A DNA stretch of 64,000 bases from assembly GCF_004801405.1 (NCBI RefSeq), contig NZ_SSOB01000018.1, forward strand, positions 93,689-157,688, given 5' to 3'. The stretch comes from Cohnella fermenti. GTDB taxonomy: Bacteria > Bacillota > Bacilli > Paenibacillales > Paenibacillaceae. Shown here in pieces: positions 17,101-24,485 of the stretch. The notes beneath the pieces are model-generated. The model searched no databases and was not told the origin of the DNA. It saw only the letters and a program-made list of their open reading frames with translations. Position numbers and translations under genes: made by a program. How positions within the stretch are numbered: the first letter of the stretch is position 1; every line of letters begins with the position of its first letter.

Positions 17101-18676
17101 GCGTCACATTCGAAGTTGAGGCGGAAAAGTCAAAATAGGTGGCGCTGCCATTATCGACAGGAAGACCGGCGGGGCTCAATGAAGAATCGTAGAACGCGTC
17201 GGCCTCGAAGCCTTCCGGAAGCGTATAAGTATCCGGATCATACGGCGTCCATTCGAAATAAACCAAATAAGAATCGATTCCTTCGCTATAATCCAAAGCG
17301 TGGGTGTAAATATCGATCATCGGCCAGCGCGCCCGCTCATGCACGCGAAGCGGTATAACCGCGGTTCGCACCTCGCCGGAAGACGCGGTTGCATCAACCT
17401 CCGGGAGGGCGTACATGCCGGGCATAGGCGCAACTTCCGGATGAGGAATGACGACCTTGCTTACTTCGGGCAACGCGGAGCCCGGCACCTTGACCCATCC
17501 GGACAGCTTGTTATGCCCGCTCTCCAGAGCAGCCTCGCCGGTCAACGTCAGACTGCCGATTTGAAGATCCAGATTGGAAGCGCTATCATTTGTTTGCGAG
17601 TAGGAGCCTCCGTACGTCGATATCCTTGTTCCGCTGACGCCTGACCAGGTCTGTTCGACAAACTGCGCTGCCGCTGCCGAACTATAAGCGACCAAATAAC
17701 CGTCACGCGCGAGCGGCATATAGAATCTGCCGTCGGCTCCAATCGTCTGGTAGGTGGTGTAATCGAGTCCCGTCAACATCGGAGTCATTACATTATTGCC
17801 CGGATTAAACCGCGCAAGCAACGCGGAATTGCCGTTATCCCAGGCATTGGACTCCCCGACTACATACAAATAACCTTTGTCATCCGTAATCAAGCCGCGG
17901 CCGCGCCACACATATCGGGAATCTCCCCCGGCAACGGCGGTCACTTTGCCCGCTTGCGTGATGCGATACAGCTTCCCGCCGGAATAAGAGACGCCGATAA
18001 GCGGCACGTCGCTATGCTGGCTGTACGTCTGCACGTAAATCGTACCGTCGTCGAGGACGGCGATGCCTTGCGCTCCGCCAAGCGATACCGCAACGGAGGA
18101 CACGCTGCCCGTGTCTTGCGTCCACTTCAGCACGGCCCCGTTCTCGCACACGACATATACGTTATCGTATTTATCCAGAGCGATTTGTCTGGGGTGCGTC
18201 AAATTCGGAATGATGACCGTCTTGCCGCCTGTGATCGGATCGTAAATTCCGACATAGCCGTCGGTCCCATCGCTGTCGATGCCATAAACGATGTTGCCGT
18301 CCGCGTTCACGGCAATCGCATACAGTTGAGGCACTCCGATATCCATCTCCGTCGTTGCGGAGAACAGCGACACATAACCAAAGCGATCCGGCACTGTTTT
18401 TTTGATTTTCCCGGAATAATCGGCGTAGTAAATCGCGCCTTCGGAATCGGAGGCAATGCCGTAGGAGCTGGAGCCGATTGCACCTGCAATGAATACGCCC
18501 GTTGGCATCCCGTCGTTCGACATCGCCTGATCCAACTCCGCAGGAAGCTGTGAATTCAGGTTAACCGTCGGATCGATCAGCGGATCTACCCCGGTTATCG
18601 CAGCGCTGGCAACATAAGGCGAGACTGACATGCATACAAGCAATGAAGCAATAATTATCCTGGCCATTAATTTCAT
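14117..18676 (-). CDS. Large SLH-anchored surface protein with N-terminal propeller and three LamG-like domains
   Basis: The 1519-residue protein begins at ATG 18676 (AAAGGGGAG upstream); the open frame extends 29 codons further but lacks a ribosome site. A signal peptide (MKLMARIIIASLLVCMSVSP) is followed by an NHL/SMP-30-like beta-propeller region (about 30-390), then three tandem LamG-like domains (about 519-700, 706-890, 896-1080) that share segments such as VVDTxxGxGWDAxxATQQLHDG. A Glu/Ser/Pro linker follows (about 1085-1115), then a DUF4073-like beta region and three SLH repeats (about 1337-1519) for cell-wall anchoring. No catalytic motif is seen. A glycan-binding or scaffold role at the cell surface is inferred. 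Its promoter matches that of the importer operon, which suggests shared control by the neighbouring GntR/LacI-type regulator and CcpA. Confidence 0.85.
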   Translation of the reverse strand: MKLMARIIIASLLVCMSVSPYVASAAITGVDPLIDPTVNLNSQLPAELDQAMSNDGMPTGVFIAGAIGSSSYGIASDSEGAIYYADYSGKIKKTVPDRFGYVSLFSATTEMDIGVPQLYAIAVNADGNIVYGIDSDGTDGYVGIYDPITGGKTVIIPNLTHPRQIALDKYDNVYVVCENGAVLKWTQDTGSVSSVAVSLGGAQGIAVLDDGTIYVQTYSQHSDVPLIGVSYSGGKLYRITQAGKVTAVAGGDSRYVWRGRGLITDDKGYLYVVGESNAWDNGNSALLARFNPGNNVMTPMLTGLDYTTYQTIGADGRFYMPLARDGYLVAYSSAAAAQFVEQTWSGVSGTRISTYGGSYSQTNDSASNLDLQIGSLTLTGEAALESGHNKLSGWVKVPGSALPEVSKVVIPHPEVAPMPGMYALPEVDATASSGEVRTAVIPLRVHERARWPMIDIYTHALDYSEGIDSYLVYFEWTPYDPDTYTLPEGFEADAFYDSSLSPAGLPVDNGSATYFDFSASTSNVTRTGNVSTIQFNGGNAYTLSTASELAFRIRLNGDAASYGGWVGMSLDNLGPSGLGNGRGLRSILWADNRLSVTSRVVDTAMGKGWDAAAASQQLHDGSLLGSGDSDVQLADHEWHEVVVNNTGGVWSMTIDGYEVMTQKYPAADEEMTYMLRGVNSTYLNFFSANNQGEIEVEQLLPKQPLDFGESSATVAKNGNIHEISFDGYSAYSISTASELSFKIRTIDNASVYGGWIGLSLDNTGHSGLGEGEGLRTILWEGAGLPVTARVVDTGAGQGWDAVSATQQLHDGPLQDAGAMTENLFDGQWHEVKIGSDEGVWQMSVDGYEVFTNKYANADNDLSAMLEGTNRTYLTLFSSSLQGSIEVEETKSDKEFDFSNSTAVVHQNRDESTITFAGNSAYTRVTGSDVAFKVRFDSSDYDWVGFSLDNTGSSGLGDGQGLKAVLFGTPDDSGSELAAYSPATIRVVDTLAGQGWDAAAATQQLHDGTILSPGDELVAFNDGDWHAVQIKRIDGVWHIRIDGKSAITTTYNGADGDLTAMLGGTGQTYLTFFTSSGNGTISVAPIANLTEDPGQSEEPEQSEEPEESEEPESSVNGSGTTGISSDIRVDAAGRVAIAATTRYDPATGTVSAQLAQSVFERAVALGGQQGIMPLAIEVAIPPQSGARAYRLVLPVDALQSATTNLTIDMVTDLGRVSLPGRMMNGISLPEGAQHIGVAITEVAVPPDLQPVVESRKAVDISLDVDGRAFAWANKRAVVEVTVPYAPSPEELEEPEHLTIRYLDESGAVVPVPSGRYNEQEQAMTFRTNHFSTYAVVTVHKEFTDLARYGWAEHAIEVLASKGYFPESATSRFHPELSVTRAEFVALLVEALGLTAEADGSFADVAPAAAYYEEIGIARKLGIVKGTNGGNFMPNEVLTRQDMFVLTERALAWKEGRDPSDGIAAIPMPFADSRLIAPYAAGSVASLVEQGIILGDGAKLNPASVVNRAQTATLMYRLYNE

Positions 18677-18766
18677 TCGCTTGCTCCCCTTTCCGTAAGC
18701 AACGGATCTAGGCTCCCTCTCGTCGACAGGAGTTCGCCCGCCTCCTATGTATGGTCCGGACATACA

Positions 18767-18780
18767 TAAAAGCGCTTACA
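18767..18780 (-). promoter_or_regulatory. CcpA cre box of the SLH protein gene
   Basis: Read on the minus strand, TGTAAGCGCTTTTA has the central RCGY palindrome of cre and one mismatch at the 3' side. It starts 5 bp past the -10 box, the same arrangement as at 14045. Confidence 0.68.
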
Positions 18781-18784
18781 AATA

Positions 18785-18825
18785 AGGTTAGCAAAAATAT
18801 TTATATAGGTCAATATATCTTTATA
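18785..18825 (-). promoter_or_regulatory. Promoter of the SLH protein gene with repressor-like motif
   Basis: On the minus strand TTGACC (18813-18808), 17 nt and TAACCT (18790-18785) form a promoter. TATAAAGATATATTGAC (18825-18809) overlaps the -35 box and differs from the motif at 14089-14104 by one inserted A. Confidence 0.72.
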
Positions 18826-18866
18826 CAAAAAGTATATATTTTAATTCATTAATTATATCATTGATA

Positions 18867-19973
18867 TCATATTTCAATGATTTTAGGATCTACTTTAATG
18901 GTCTGCGGCTCTGCGGCTTGTTCGATGCAATCGATTAGCAGCTTCGCAGAGCGTCTTCCCAATTCCTGCGGGGACTGATCGACATAGGCGGCGGGCACGA
19001 TGCCGCCATAATAGCCGCTAGGCTCGTCGCAGCAGACGATCGTAACGTCCCGACGATTCAATTGGGCGCAGGCAAGGCTTACAAATCTCGCCAACAGCGC
19101 ATCCACCGTGGCAATAGCGTTAAGCTGAGGGCGTTGTTTAATAAATTCCACGATGCTGTCGGGCACCGTCTCTCTCGGCTGCGCCCATCCCGGCATAATC
19201 AGATCATTGGGTCGCAGCGTCAATATGCCATCCTCGGACAGCGGCTTGACGCCGCCATTGACCAGCCCTGCCTGGAAGCCGAATATTCTCTCTTTGACGC
19301 CATACGTAAACGACGAAGGATAGGTAATCAATCCGATCTCGCGCAATCCCTTATTCAACAAATACTCGGCCATCAGCGCGCCGGCCCGCTCCGTATCGCA
19401 ATAGACGCTATTCGTACGGATGTCGCGCATTGTTTTCTCAACGAGCACGAGCGGATACTTGTTCAAGGCAAGACGAATGATATCGTCGTTAAAGTGCTCT
19501 TCCGAATTGGCAAAAACAATTAGGCCGCTCACCGGCACATCCAAAAGCTCGCGCAATGCCTGAGATTCATTCTCAAAGGAGGCTACTCTTTTATAAATGA
19601 CAAGGTAGCCCAGCTCGTTCAACGCGGTTTCGACGCCGGCGAACAATTGGGCCCCATAGTGCACTTCCATCCAATGGAACATAAAACCGATGATTTTTTT
19701 CTTTTTTTCAGGTTCAGGCTCGACGATCTCGGTTATTTCCGCCCGTTTCCGTTCCGCCACGAACGTTCCCTTCCCCCGATGACGATATAACAGCCCCTCG
19801 TTCACCAATCCCATTACGGCGTTCTTGGCGGTGATTCGACTAACGCCGAATTGTTCGCCGATTTCCTTCTCGGACGGAATTTGATAATGTGCCGGCCATT
19901 CGCCGGAGGTGATTTTCTCACTCATATTGAGCTGGATTTGCGAATAAAGCGGCAGCTTCCCGTTTGATTTCAT
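18867..19973 (-). CDS. GntR-type (AraR-like) transcriptional regulator with LacI-type sensor domain
   Basis: The 368-residue protein has an N-terminal GntR winged helix (about 5-75: LPLYSQIQLNMSEKI and IPSEKEIGEQFGVSRITAKN, then HRGKGTFVAE) joined to a LacI/periplasmic-binding-like ligand domain (about 95-368). This is the AraR architecture. ATG at 19973 is chosen because GGAGGAG precedes it; a GTG at 20000 lacks a ribosome site. A large inverted repeat sits between its -35 box and its start, consistent with autorepression. It very probably controls the importer operon and the SLH protein, whose promoters share a motif. The effector is presumably a sugar of the pathway. Confidence 0.88.
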   Translation of the reverse strand: MKSNGKLPLYSQIQLNMSEKITSGEWPAHYQIPSEKEIGEQFGVSRITAKNAVMGLVNEGLLYRHRGKGTFVAERKRAEITEIVEPEPEKKKKIIGFMFHWMEVHYGAQLFAGVETALNELGYLVIYKRVASFENESQALRELLDVPVSGLIVFANSEEHFNDDIIRLALNKYPLVLVEKTMRDIRTNSVYCDTERAGALMAEYLLNKGLREIGLITYPSSFTYGVKERIFGFQAGLVNGGVKPLSEDGILTLRPNDLIMPGWAQPRETVPDSIVEFIKQRPQLNAIATVDALLARFVSLACAQLNRRDVTIVCCDEPSGYYGGIVPAAYVDQSPQELGRRSAKLLIDCIEQAAEPQTIKVDPKIIEI

Positions 19974-20009
19974 GTTAATATGACTCTCCTCCACACGCAC
20001 CCACTCGAA

Positions 20010-20048
20010 TGATATGACAACTATATCATAATTGACATATCACATCAA
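20010..20048 (-). promoter_or_regulatory. Promoter and inverted-repeat operator of the GntR-type regulator
   Basis: On the minus strand TTGATG (20048-20043), 17 nt and TATAGT (20025-20020) form a promoter. The arms TGATATGACAA (20010-20020) and TTGACATATCA (20032-20042) make a near-perfect inverted repeat covering the spacer and the -10 box, a fitting autorepression site. Confidence 0.65.
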
Positions 20049-20138
20049 TCACATGTCGGCTTCTTGCCGGCGAACGACCTTGTTGGTGTCCCCTTCGTTC
20101 CCCCGCTCGTCCCGGATCGTTCCGGATCGTCCACCAAT

Positions 20139-20218
20139 TTCCACATAAAACCGTGCGGAGAGCCTGCTATCGGACTGTGCGAATGGTCGGTCGCTCTGAT
20201 TTATCACATCAAATTCGG
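20139..20218. repeat. Diverged copy of the ~52-nt repeat family
   Basis: CCACATAAAACCGTGCGGAG and GATTTATCACATCAAATTCG resemble parts of the third and fourth units of the array at 4893-5070. The copy overlaps the last codons of the FAD oxidoreductase gene and its 3' flank. Confidence 0.5.
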
Positions 20219-21559
20219 CGCGAAGTCTTCTCCGAGCCATACATCCTGCTCGACCAGCCGCTGCTGAAGCTCGCCGACGGAGATGCCGCGCGAGCCGACG
20301 CCGTCCCGCAGTGCCAAGGCGGCAGCCGTTCCCGAGGCCTGCCCCATGGAGAAGCAGTTCGGCATCACCCGAAGCGAGCCCTGGACCGCGCGATCCGAGG
20401 ATACGCAGCGTCCGGCGACCCACAGGTTGTCGATGCCGACCGGCAGCAGAATCCGGTACGGCACGCCGTGCGACACCCCCGGCGGCAAGTGGTTGAACGT
20501 CATCGCGCCTTGGCTATTGGCGAGATGAATGTCGATGTAGTAGGCGTTGCGGGCGATGTCGTCCGTGAAGGAACGCGCGGCGAGGAAGTCGTCCACCGTC
20601 AGAATGTAGTCGCCTTCGATGCGCCGGGTCTCCCGGATGCCGAGCTGCTCCCCGCTTGCCGCCATGTGGGCGTGCTCGAAGCCCGGCACATAGCGGCGGA
20701 AGAACTGCAACTGGCGTTCCGCCGTGCGGCGTCCTTCGATTGCCCCTCGCGTCAAGTCCTCGGCAAGGGTGCCGTCGACGCCGAACACATGGCCGAAGTT
20801 GACGCCCACGAGGCAGTCGCTGACCCAGGCAAGGCCGGAGATCGACTTGCGTCCCTCCGGCAGCGCGCCGTCGGCGATCGCCCGCTCCACGGTCCGGTGC
20901 AGTTGGCCCGTATCCCCGCTCTCCTCAAGGAACTTCCTGAACCGCGGACGGTCCACATTCGCAAGCAGATAACACATGCTGCCGGGCTGAAGCTCGCCCG
21001 CTTCGCCGCCCTTCTGGAACGGAACTCCGGCCAGCGCGGCAATGTCCCCGTCTCCCGAGCAGTCGATGATGTACCGGCAGCGGATGACGGAACGTCCCGT
21101 CTTGTTGACGACCACGACGCCTTCCACCGTCTTGCGATCCGCAGATAGAAGCACATCGTACACGAAAGTATGGTAGAGCGGCACAACACCATTTTCCAAT
21201 ATGGCATCGTCATACACCCGCTTCAGCACCTCGGGATCGATCGGCACCCAGTCCAGCATGTCTTGGTATTCCTCGCGGTACCCCGGATTGCACGCCAGCT
21301 TCATCCGCTCCATCAGCGCCAGGCCGAGCCCGCGGATAATCGGCTTCCGCTTATCCGTGAAGGGGCAGAAGGCCGGGACGAGCGCAACCGTGCCCATGCC
21401 GCCAAGGAACCCCCGCTGCTCCACCAGCATGGTGCTCGCTCCCCCTTGCGCGGCGGCGATGGCCGCGGCGATTCCGGACGCCCCGCCGCCGATGACGAGA
21501 ACGTCCACCTCGCGGGAGACCGGGACGCTGGCGGCCGGCAACGTTGTATATTCGCTCAT
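20204..21559 (-). CDS. FAD-dependent oxidoreductase (FAD_oxidored family)
   Basis: The 451-residue protein has the dinucleotide-binding motif VLVIGGGASGIAAAIAAAQG near residues 20-38 and the following acidic strand end (VEQRGFLGGMG). Later segments IIDCSGDGDIAALAGVPF and the C-terminal LWVAGRCVSSDRAV are typical of this family, which is common in Bacillota glycan loci but poorly characterised. No signal peptide is present. ATG at 21559 overlaps the GH130 stop (ATGA), so the two proteins are coupled. It may oxidise or reduce a sugar derivative handled by the GH130 enzyme; this is inference from context. It is the last gene of the operon. Confidence 0.82.
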   Translation of the reverse strand: MSEYTTLPAASVPVSREVDVLVIGGGASGIAAAIAAAQGGASTMLVEQRGFLGGMGTVALVPAFCPFTDKRKPIIRGLGLALMERMKLACNPGYREEYQDMLDWVPIDPEVLKRVYDDAILENGVVPLYHTFVYDVLLSADRKTVEGVVVVNKTGRSVIRCRYIIDCSGDGDIAALAGVPFQKGGEAGELQPGSMCYLLANVDRPRFRKFLEESGDTGQLHRTVERAIADGALPEGRKSISGLAWVSDCLVGVNFGHVFGVDGTLAEDLTRGAIEGRRTAERQLQFFRRYVPGFEHAHMAASGEQLGIRETRRIEGDYILTVDDFLAARSFTDDIARNAYYIDIHLANSQGAMTFNHLPPGVSHGVPYRILLPVGIDNLWVAGRCVSSDRAVQGSLRVMPNCFSMGQASGTAAALALRDGVGSRGISVGELQQRLVEQDVWLGEDFAPNLM

Positions 21560-22575
21560 AATACCCTCCCTGCCGAGCCTTCCAGGCACAAGCGCACCAA
21601 GTCGTCGACATGTGCGGTAGCCAGGCATTCTACCGTATCGGCGGCGCCGTAATAGATCTTGACCTCGCCGGATGGTTCGAGAATCATGCCCCCCGGGAAA
21701 ATAACATCGTTGCGGAAGCCGCCGCTCGTCTCATAAGAAGCTTCCGGCGCAAGCAGCGGCGCCTCCGCCTTGCCGACGATCCGGCTCGGATCGGCCAGAT
21801 CCAGCAGCATGATGCCGGACGTATACCGCTTCTTCCAACTGTCTTCCCAGCCGTTCTTGCCTCGGCTCCGGTCGATGTCCACGGCATGGAACAGCGTCAG
21901 CCAGCCCTTGTCCGTTCGGACGGGCGGAGCGCCCGGGCCGACCTTGTCATTGGCATAGGCGACATCCTCGACCGCCAGCAGCAGCCGGGAATTGCCCCAG
22001 TAGCTCAGGTCGGGCGAGTCGCTTATCCACATGTCGAAGCGATCCCTGCCGCCCCGGCTGTACACGGGCATCGGGCGCTCCAGCCGGACGTACTTGCCCC
22101 CGATCCGCTCCGGGAACAACACCATGTTGCGGTTGTCCGGCAGCGACAGGCTCAGCACCTCGAACGAGCGGAAGTCCTCGGTAACGGCGATGCCGCCGCG
22201 CAGCCCATGCTTGGTGTCCACCGCGAAGCACATGCAGCACCGCCCGCCGATGACCGTAAGTCTCGGGTCGTACACGCGGATGACCTCCTCGTCCTGCCAG
22301 GACCAGATCGGCTCCGGCTGCACCTCCCACCGGATGCCGTCGTCGCTGAAGGCCAGACCGAGGTTGGTCGTATGATGAGGGGCAACGATCCCTTTGTGTT
22401 CATCGCCGTAGTCATTGCGGAAGACCATCACGTATTTGCCGTTGAACTTGGTTACCCCGGCATTGAACACCATGGCCGGGCCGTAAGGCACATCGCCCGG
22501 AGACAGAATCGGATTCGCGGAATGCCGGGCAACGACCGGACTGGAGAACAACGGACCTGCTGTAAAGTCGCTCAT
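21556..22575 (-). CDS. Glycoside hydrolase family 130-type glycosidase/phosphorylase
   Basis: The 339-residue protein shows the five-bladed propeller signatures of GH130: NPILSPGDVPYGPAMVFNAG at the start, VFRNDYGD, then VYDPRLT with the conserved Asp region, and late IYYGAADTVECLATA. Members act on beta-mannosides, mostly as phosphorylases with inverting mechanism, some as hydrolases. No secretion signal is present, so it acts in the cytoplasm on imported oligosaccharide. ATG at 22575 follows AAGGAGC. It sits 40 bp after the second permease gene and is coupled to the FAD oxidoreductase. Confidence 0.9.
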   Translation of the reverse strand: MSDFTAGPLFSSPVVARHSANPILSPGDVPYGPAMVFNAGVTKFNGKYVMVFRNDYGDEHKGIVAPHHTTNLGLAFSDDGIRWEVQPEPIWSWQDEEVIRVYDPRLTVIGGRCCMCFAVDTKHGLRGGIAVTEDFRSFEVLSLSLPDNRNMVLFPERIGGKYVRLERPMPVYSRGGRDRFDMWISDSPDLSYWGNSRLLLAVEDVAYANDKVGPGAPPVRTDKGWLTLFHAVDIDRSRGKNGWEDSWKKRYTSGIMLLDLADPSRIVGKAEAPLLAPEASYETSGGFRNDVIFPGGMILEPSGEVKIYYGAADTVECLATAHVDDLVRLCLEGSAGRVL

Positions 22576-22615
22576 CTTCTCAATGCTCCTTTTCCACCAA
22601 AGCTTATCAATCGAA

Positions 22616-23446
22616 TTACCCTTTAATCGAACCCGCCGTCATCTGAATAAACGTCTTGTTCGCCGCAATATAAACGAGCAGCATCGGCACAATGGACAGG
22701 CAGGCGCCCGCCATCATCAAGTGGATCTGCATGGCCGCGGAGGAGCCGTAACGGAGATTCGCCAGCCCGACGGCAAGCGTCTGCAGCTTCGGATTCGTCA
22801 TCGTGAACACGAGCGGCAGAATGTATTCGTTCCAGGCATGGCGGAAGGCGAACAGCCCGGCCACGCCCAGCCCCGGCGTCAGGAGCGGCAGAATGATCCG
22901 GAAGAACGTTCGAACGAACCCGGAGCCGTCCACCATGGCCGCCTCGTCAAGCTCGCGGGGAATCGCCTTGAAGAAGCCGATCAGCATAAAGAATGTGCTC
23001 GAATGGGCGCTGATCAGAATCAGGATCACACCCCACAGCGTCGTATTCAGGTTCAGCACGACCATCAGATCGAATTGCGGGCGCAATACGATGGCGCCGA
23101 CGGAGATAAACATCATCGAGGCCTGAGTCGTCACATACAGCGACTTGCCGAGGAATTGGCGCCGGTCCACGACATAAGCCGCCATGGCCGCGACCAGCAA
23201 GGTTCCCGCCGTCACCATGATGCTGACGAACGCGCTGTTCCACGTATAGCGGGCGAAGTTGGCCTGCTTCCAGGCTTCGGCGTAATTCGCGAACTGCGCC
23301 CTGGCCGGAAGCAGGCTGCCGCCGGTCATCATCTCGGCGCCGGTCTTGAGCGAACCGGACAGTGTCATGAGCAGAGGGAATAAAGTCAGCAGCGCCGTTA
23401 TCAACAGAAACAGCCACATGACCGTGCGGCTCGCGATTGCCTTCAT
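22616..23446 (-). CDS. Carbohydrate ABC transporter permease (MalG type)
   Basis: The 276-residue permease has six hydrophobic segments and the EAA motif DEAAMVDGSGFVRTFF. ATG at 23446 follows AAGGAGGTTCTGCCA. The frame is open far upstream, but that part overlaps the partner permease gene in another frame and has no membrane character, so it is not coding. It forms the channel with the product of the preceding gene, 23 bp upstream. Confidence 0.92.
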   Translation of the reverse strand: MKAIASRTVMWLFLLITALLTLFPLLMTLSGSLKTGAEMMTGGSLLPARAQFANYAEAWKQANFARYTWNSAFVSIMVTAGTLLVAAMAAYVVDRRQFLGKSLYVTTQASMMFISVGAIVLRPQFDLMVVLNLNTTLWGVILILISAHSSTFFMLIGFFKAIPRELDEAAMVDGSGFVRTFFRIILPLLTPGLGVAGLFAFRHAWNEYILPLVFTMTNPKLQTLAVGLANLRYGSSAAMQIHLMMAGACLSIVPMLLVYIAANKTFIQMTAGSIKG

Positions 23447-23469
23447 TGGCAGAACCTCCTTCAACGCCG

Positions 23470-24369
23470 TTAATCCAGCTTGTTCATTCTGCGGCTCAAC
23501 AAGAAGTACAAGCCGGTAATCGTTCCGACAATAACCGCGGTCGCGAAGCCCACGGCGCTGCCGTAGCCAAGCTGCTGCTCTACAGGCGAGCCCGTGGACA
23601 CGGGGAACAGCAGCTTGTACAGATAGAGATACATGACCTCGGTCTTGCCGATCGGTCCGCCCTCCGTGATGAGCATAATGCTCTCGTAGCCCTTCAGGGA
23701 GGCGATAATCGCGAGCATGACGACCAGTTGGGCCACCGGAGCCAGCATCGGAAGCGTAATGTTCCAGAACCGCCTCCCCGCGTTCGCGCCGTCGATCGCC
23801 GCACTCTCGTACAGATCGTTCGGAATGCTCTGCAAGCCGGCCAGGAACAGCAGCATATAGTTGCCGACCGCGCCCCATACCGCCACGAGAACGACGGTCA
23901 GCATCGCATGCTTCGGTCCGAGCCAGTCGATCGGCTGCGAGACGAGGTGCAGCTTCATCAAGGCGGCGTTAACCATGCCGTTGTAGGAATTGAAGATCGT
24001 ATAGAACACGACGGAGATGACAGCGGTGCTAATAATAGTCGGCATAAAATAAATCCCGCGAAGCAGATTGCCGCCCCGCAGCTTGCCGTTCAGAAGCACC
24101 GCCAGCAGCAGCGACAACGGCAGCGTCAGCAGCAGCTTGCCCCCGGCGTAGATAAACGTATTGCCGACCGACTCCCAGAACAGCGTGTCGCGCAGCAGCC
24201 GCCGGAAGTTATCGAGGCCAACGAACAGCGGGCTGCCGTAGCCGGCATAATCGTAGAACATGTAGCGCAGCATCCAGATCAACGGGTAGACGCCCAAGGC
24301 CGCCGTCAATACGATGCTCGGGGACAGGAACAGCGTGTTCTCCCCCAGCCGCTTCCATCGCAATCTCAT
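23470..24369 (-). CDS. Carbohydrate ABC transporter permease (MalF type)
   Basis: The 299-residue permease starts MRLRWKRLGENTLFLSPSIV at ATG 24369, with AAGGAGG 9 nt upstream. It has six membrane segments and the EAA-like loop YESAAIDGANAGRRFW. It is the first permease of the GH130 operon and follows the binding protein gene after a GC-rich hairpin. Confidence 0.92.
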   Translation of the reverse strand: MRLRWKRLGENTLFLSPSIVLTAALGVYPLIWMLRYMFYDYAGYGSPLFVGLDNFRRLLRDTLFWESVGNTFIYAGGKLLLTLPLSLLLAVLLNGKLRGGNLLRGIYFMPTIISTAVISVVFYTIFNSYNGMVNAALMKLHLVSQPIDWLGPKHAMLTVVLVAVWGAVGNYMLLFLAGLQSIPNDLYESAAIDGANAGRRFWNITLPMLAPVAQLVVMLAIIASLKGYESIMLITEGGPIGKTEVMYLYLYKLLFPVSTGSPVEQQLGYGSAVGFATAVIVGTITGLYFLLSRRMNKLD

Positions 24370-24402
24370 GATCCGTTCCTCCTTCGCACGCGGGCAAGAC
24401 AA

Positions 24403-24436
24403 AGGGCTGCCGCCCTAAGAAGCGCGCGGCAGCCCT
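24403..24436 (-). terminator. Hairpin between binding-protein and permease genes (GH130 operon)
   Basis: AGGGCTGCCGC (24403-24413) pairs with GCGGCAGCCCT (24426-24436) around a 12-nt loop. It lies between the stop of the solute-binding protein and the permease start, mirroring the hairpin at 12201-12231. Partial termination or mRNA stabilisation is likely. Confidence 0.65.
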
Positions 24437-24485
24437 GTTTATGCCCGTTGCAGTCCCTGTTGCTATTCTTGTTGCCATCCTGCTG

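Noticed and set aside
23447..23878. N-terminal extension of the second GH130-operon permease
   Set aside because: It lies in another frame of the partner permease, is Arg-rich rather than hydrophobic, and ATG 23446 has a strong ribosome site.
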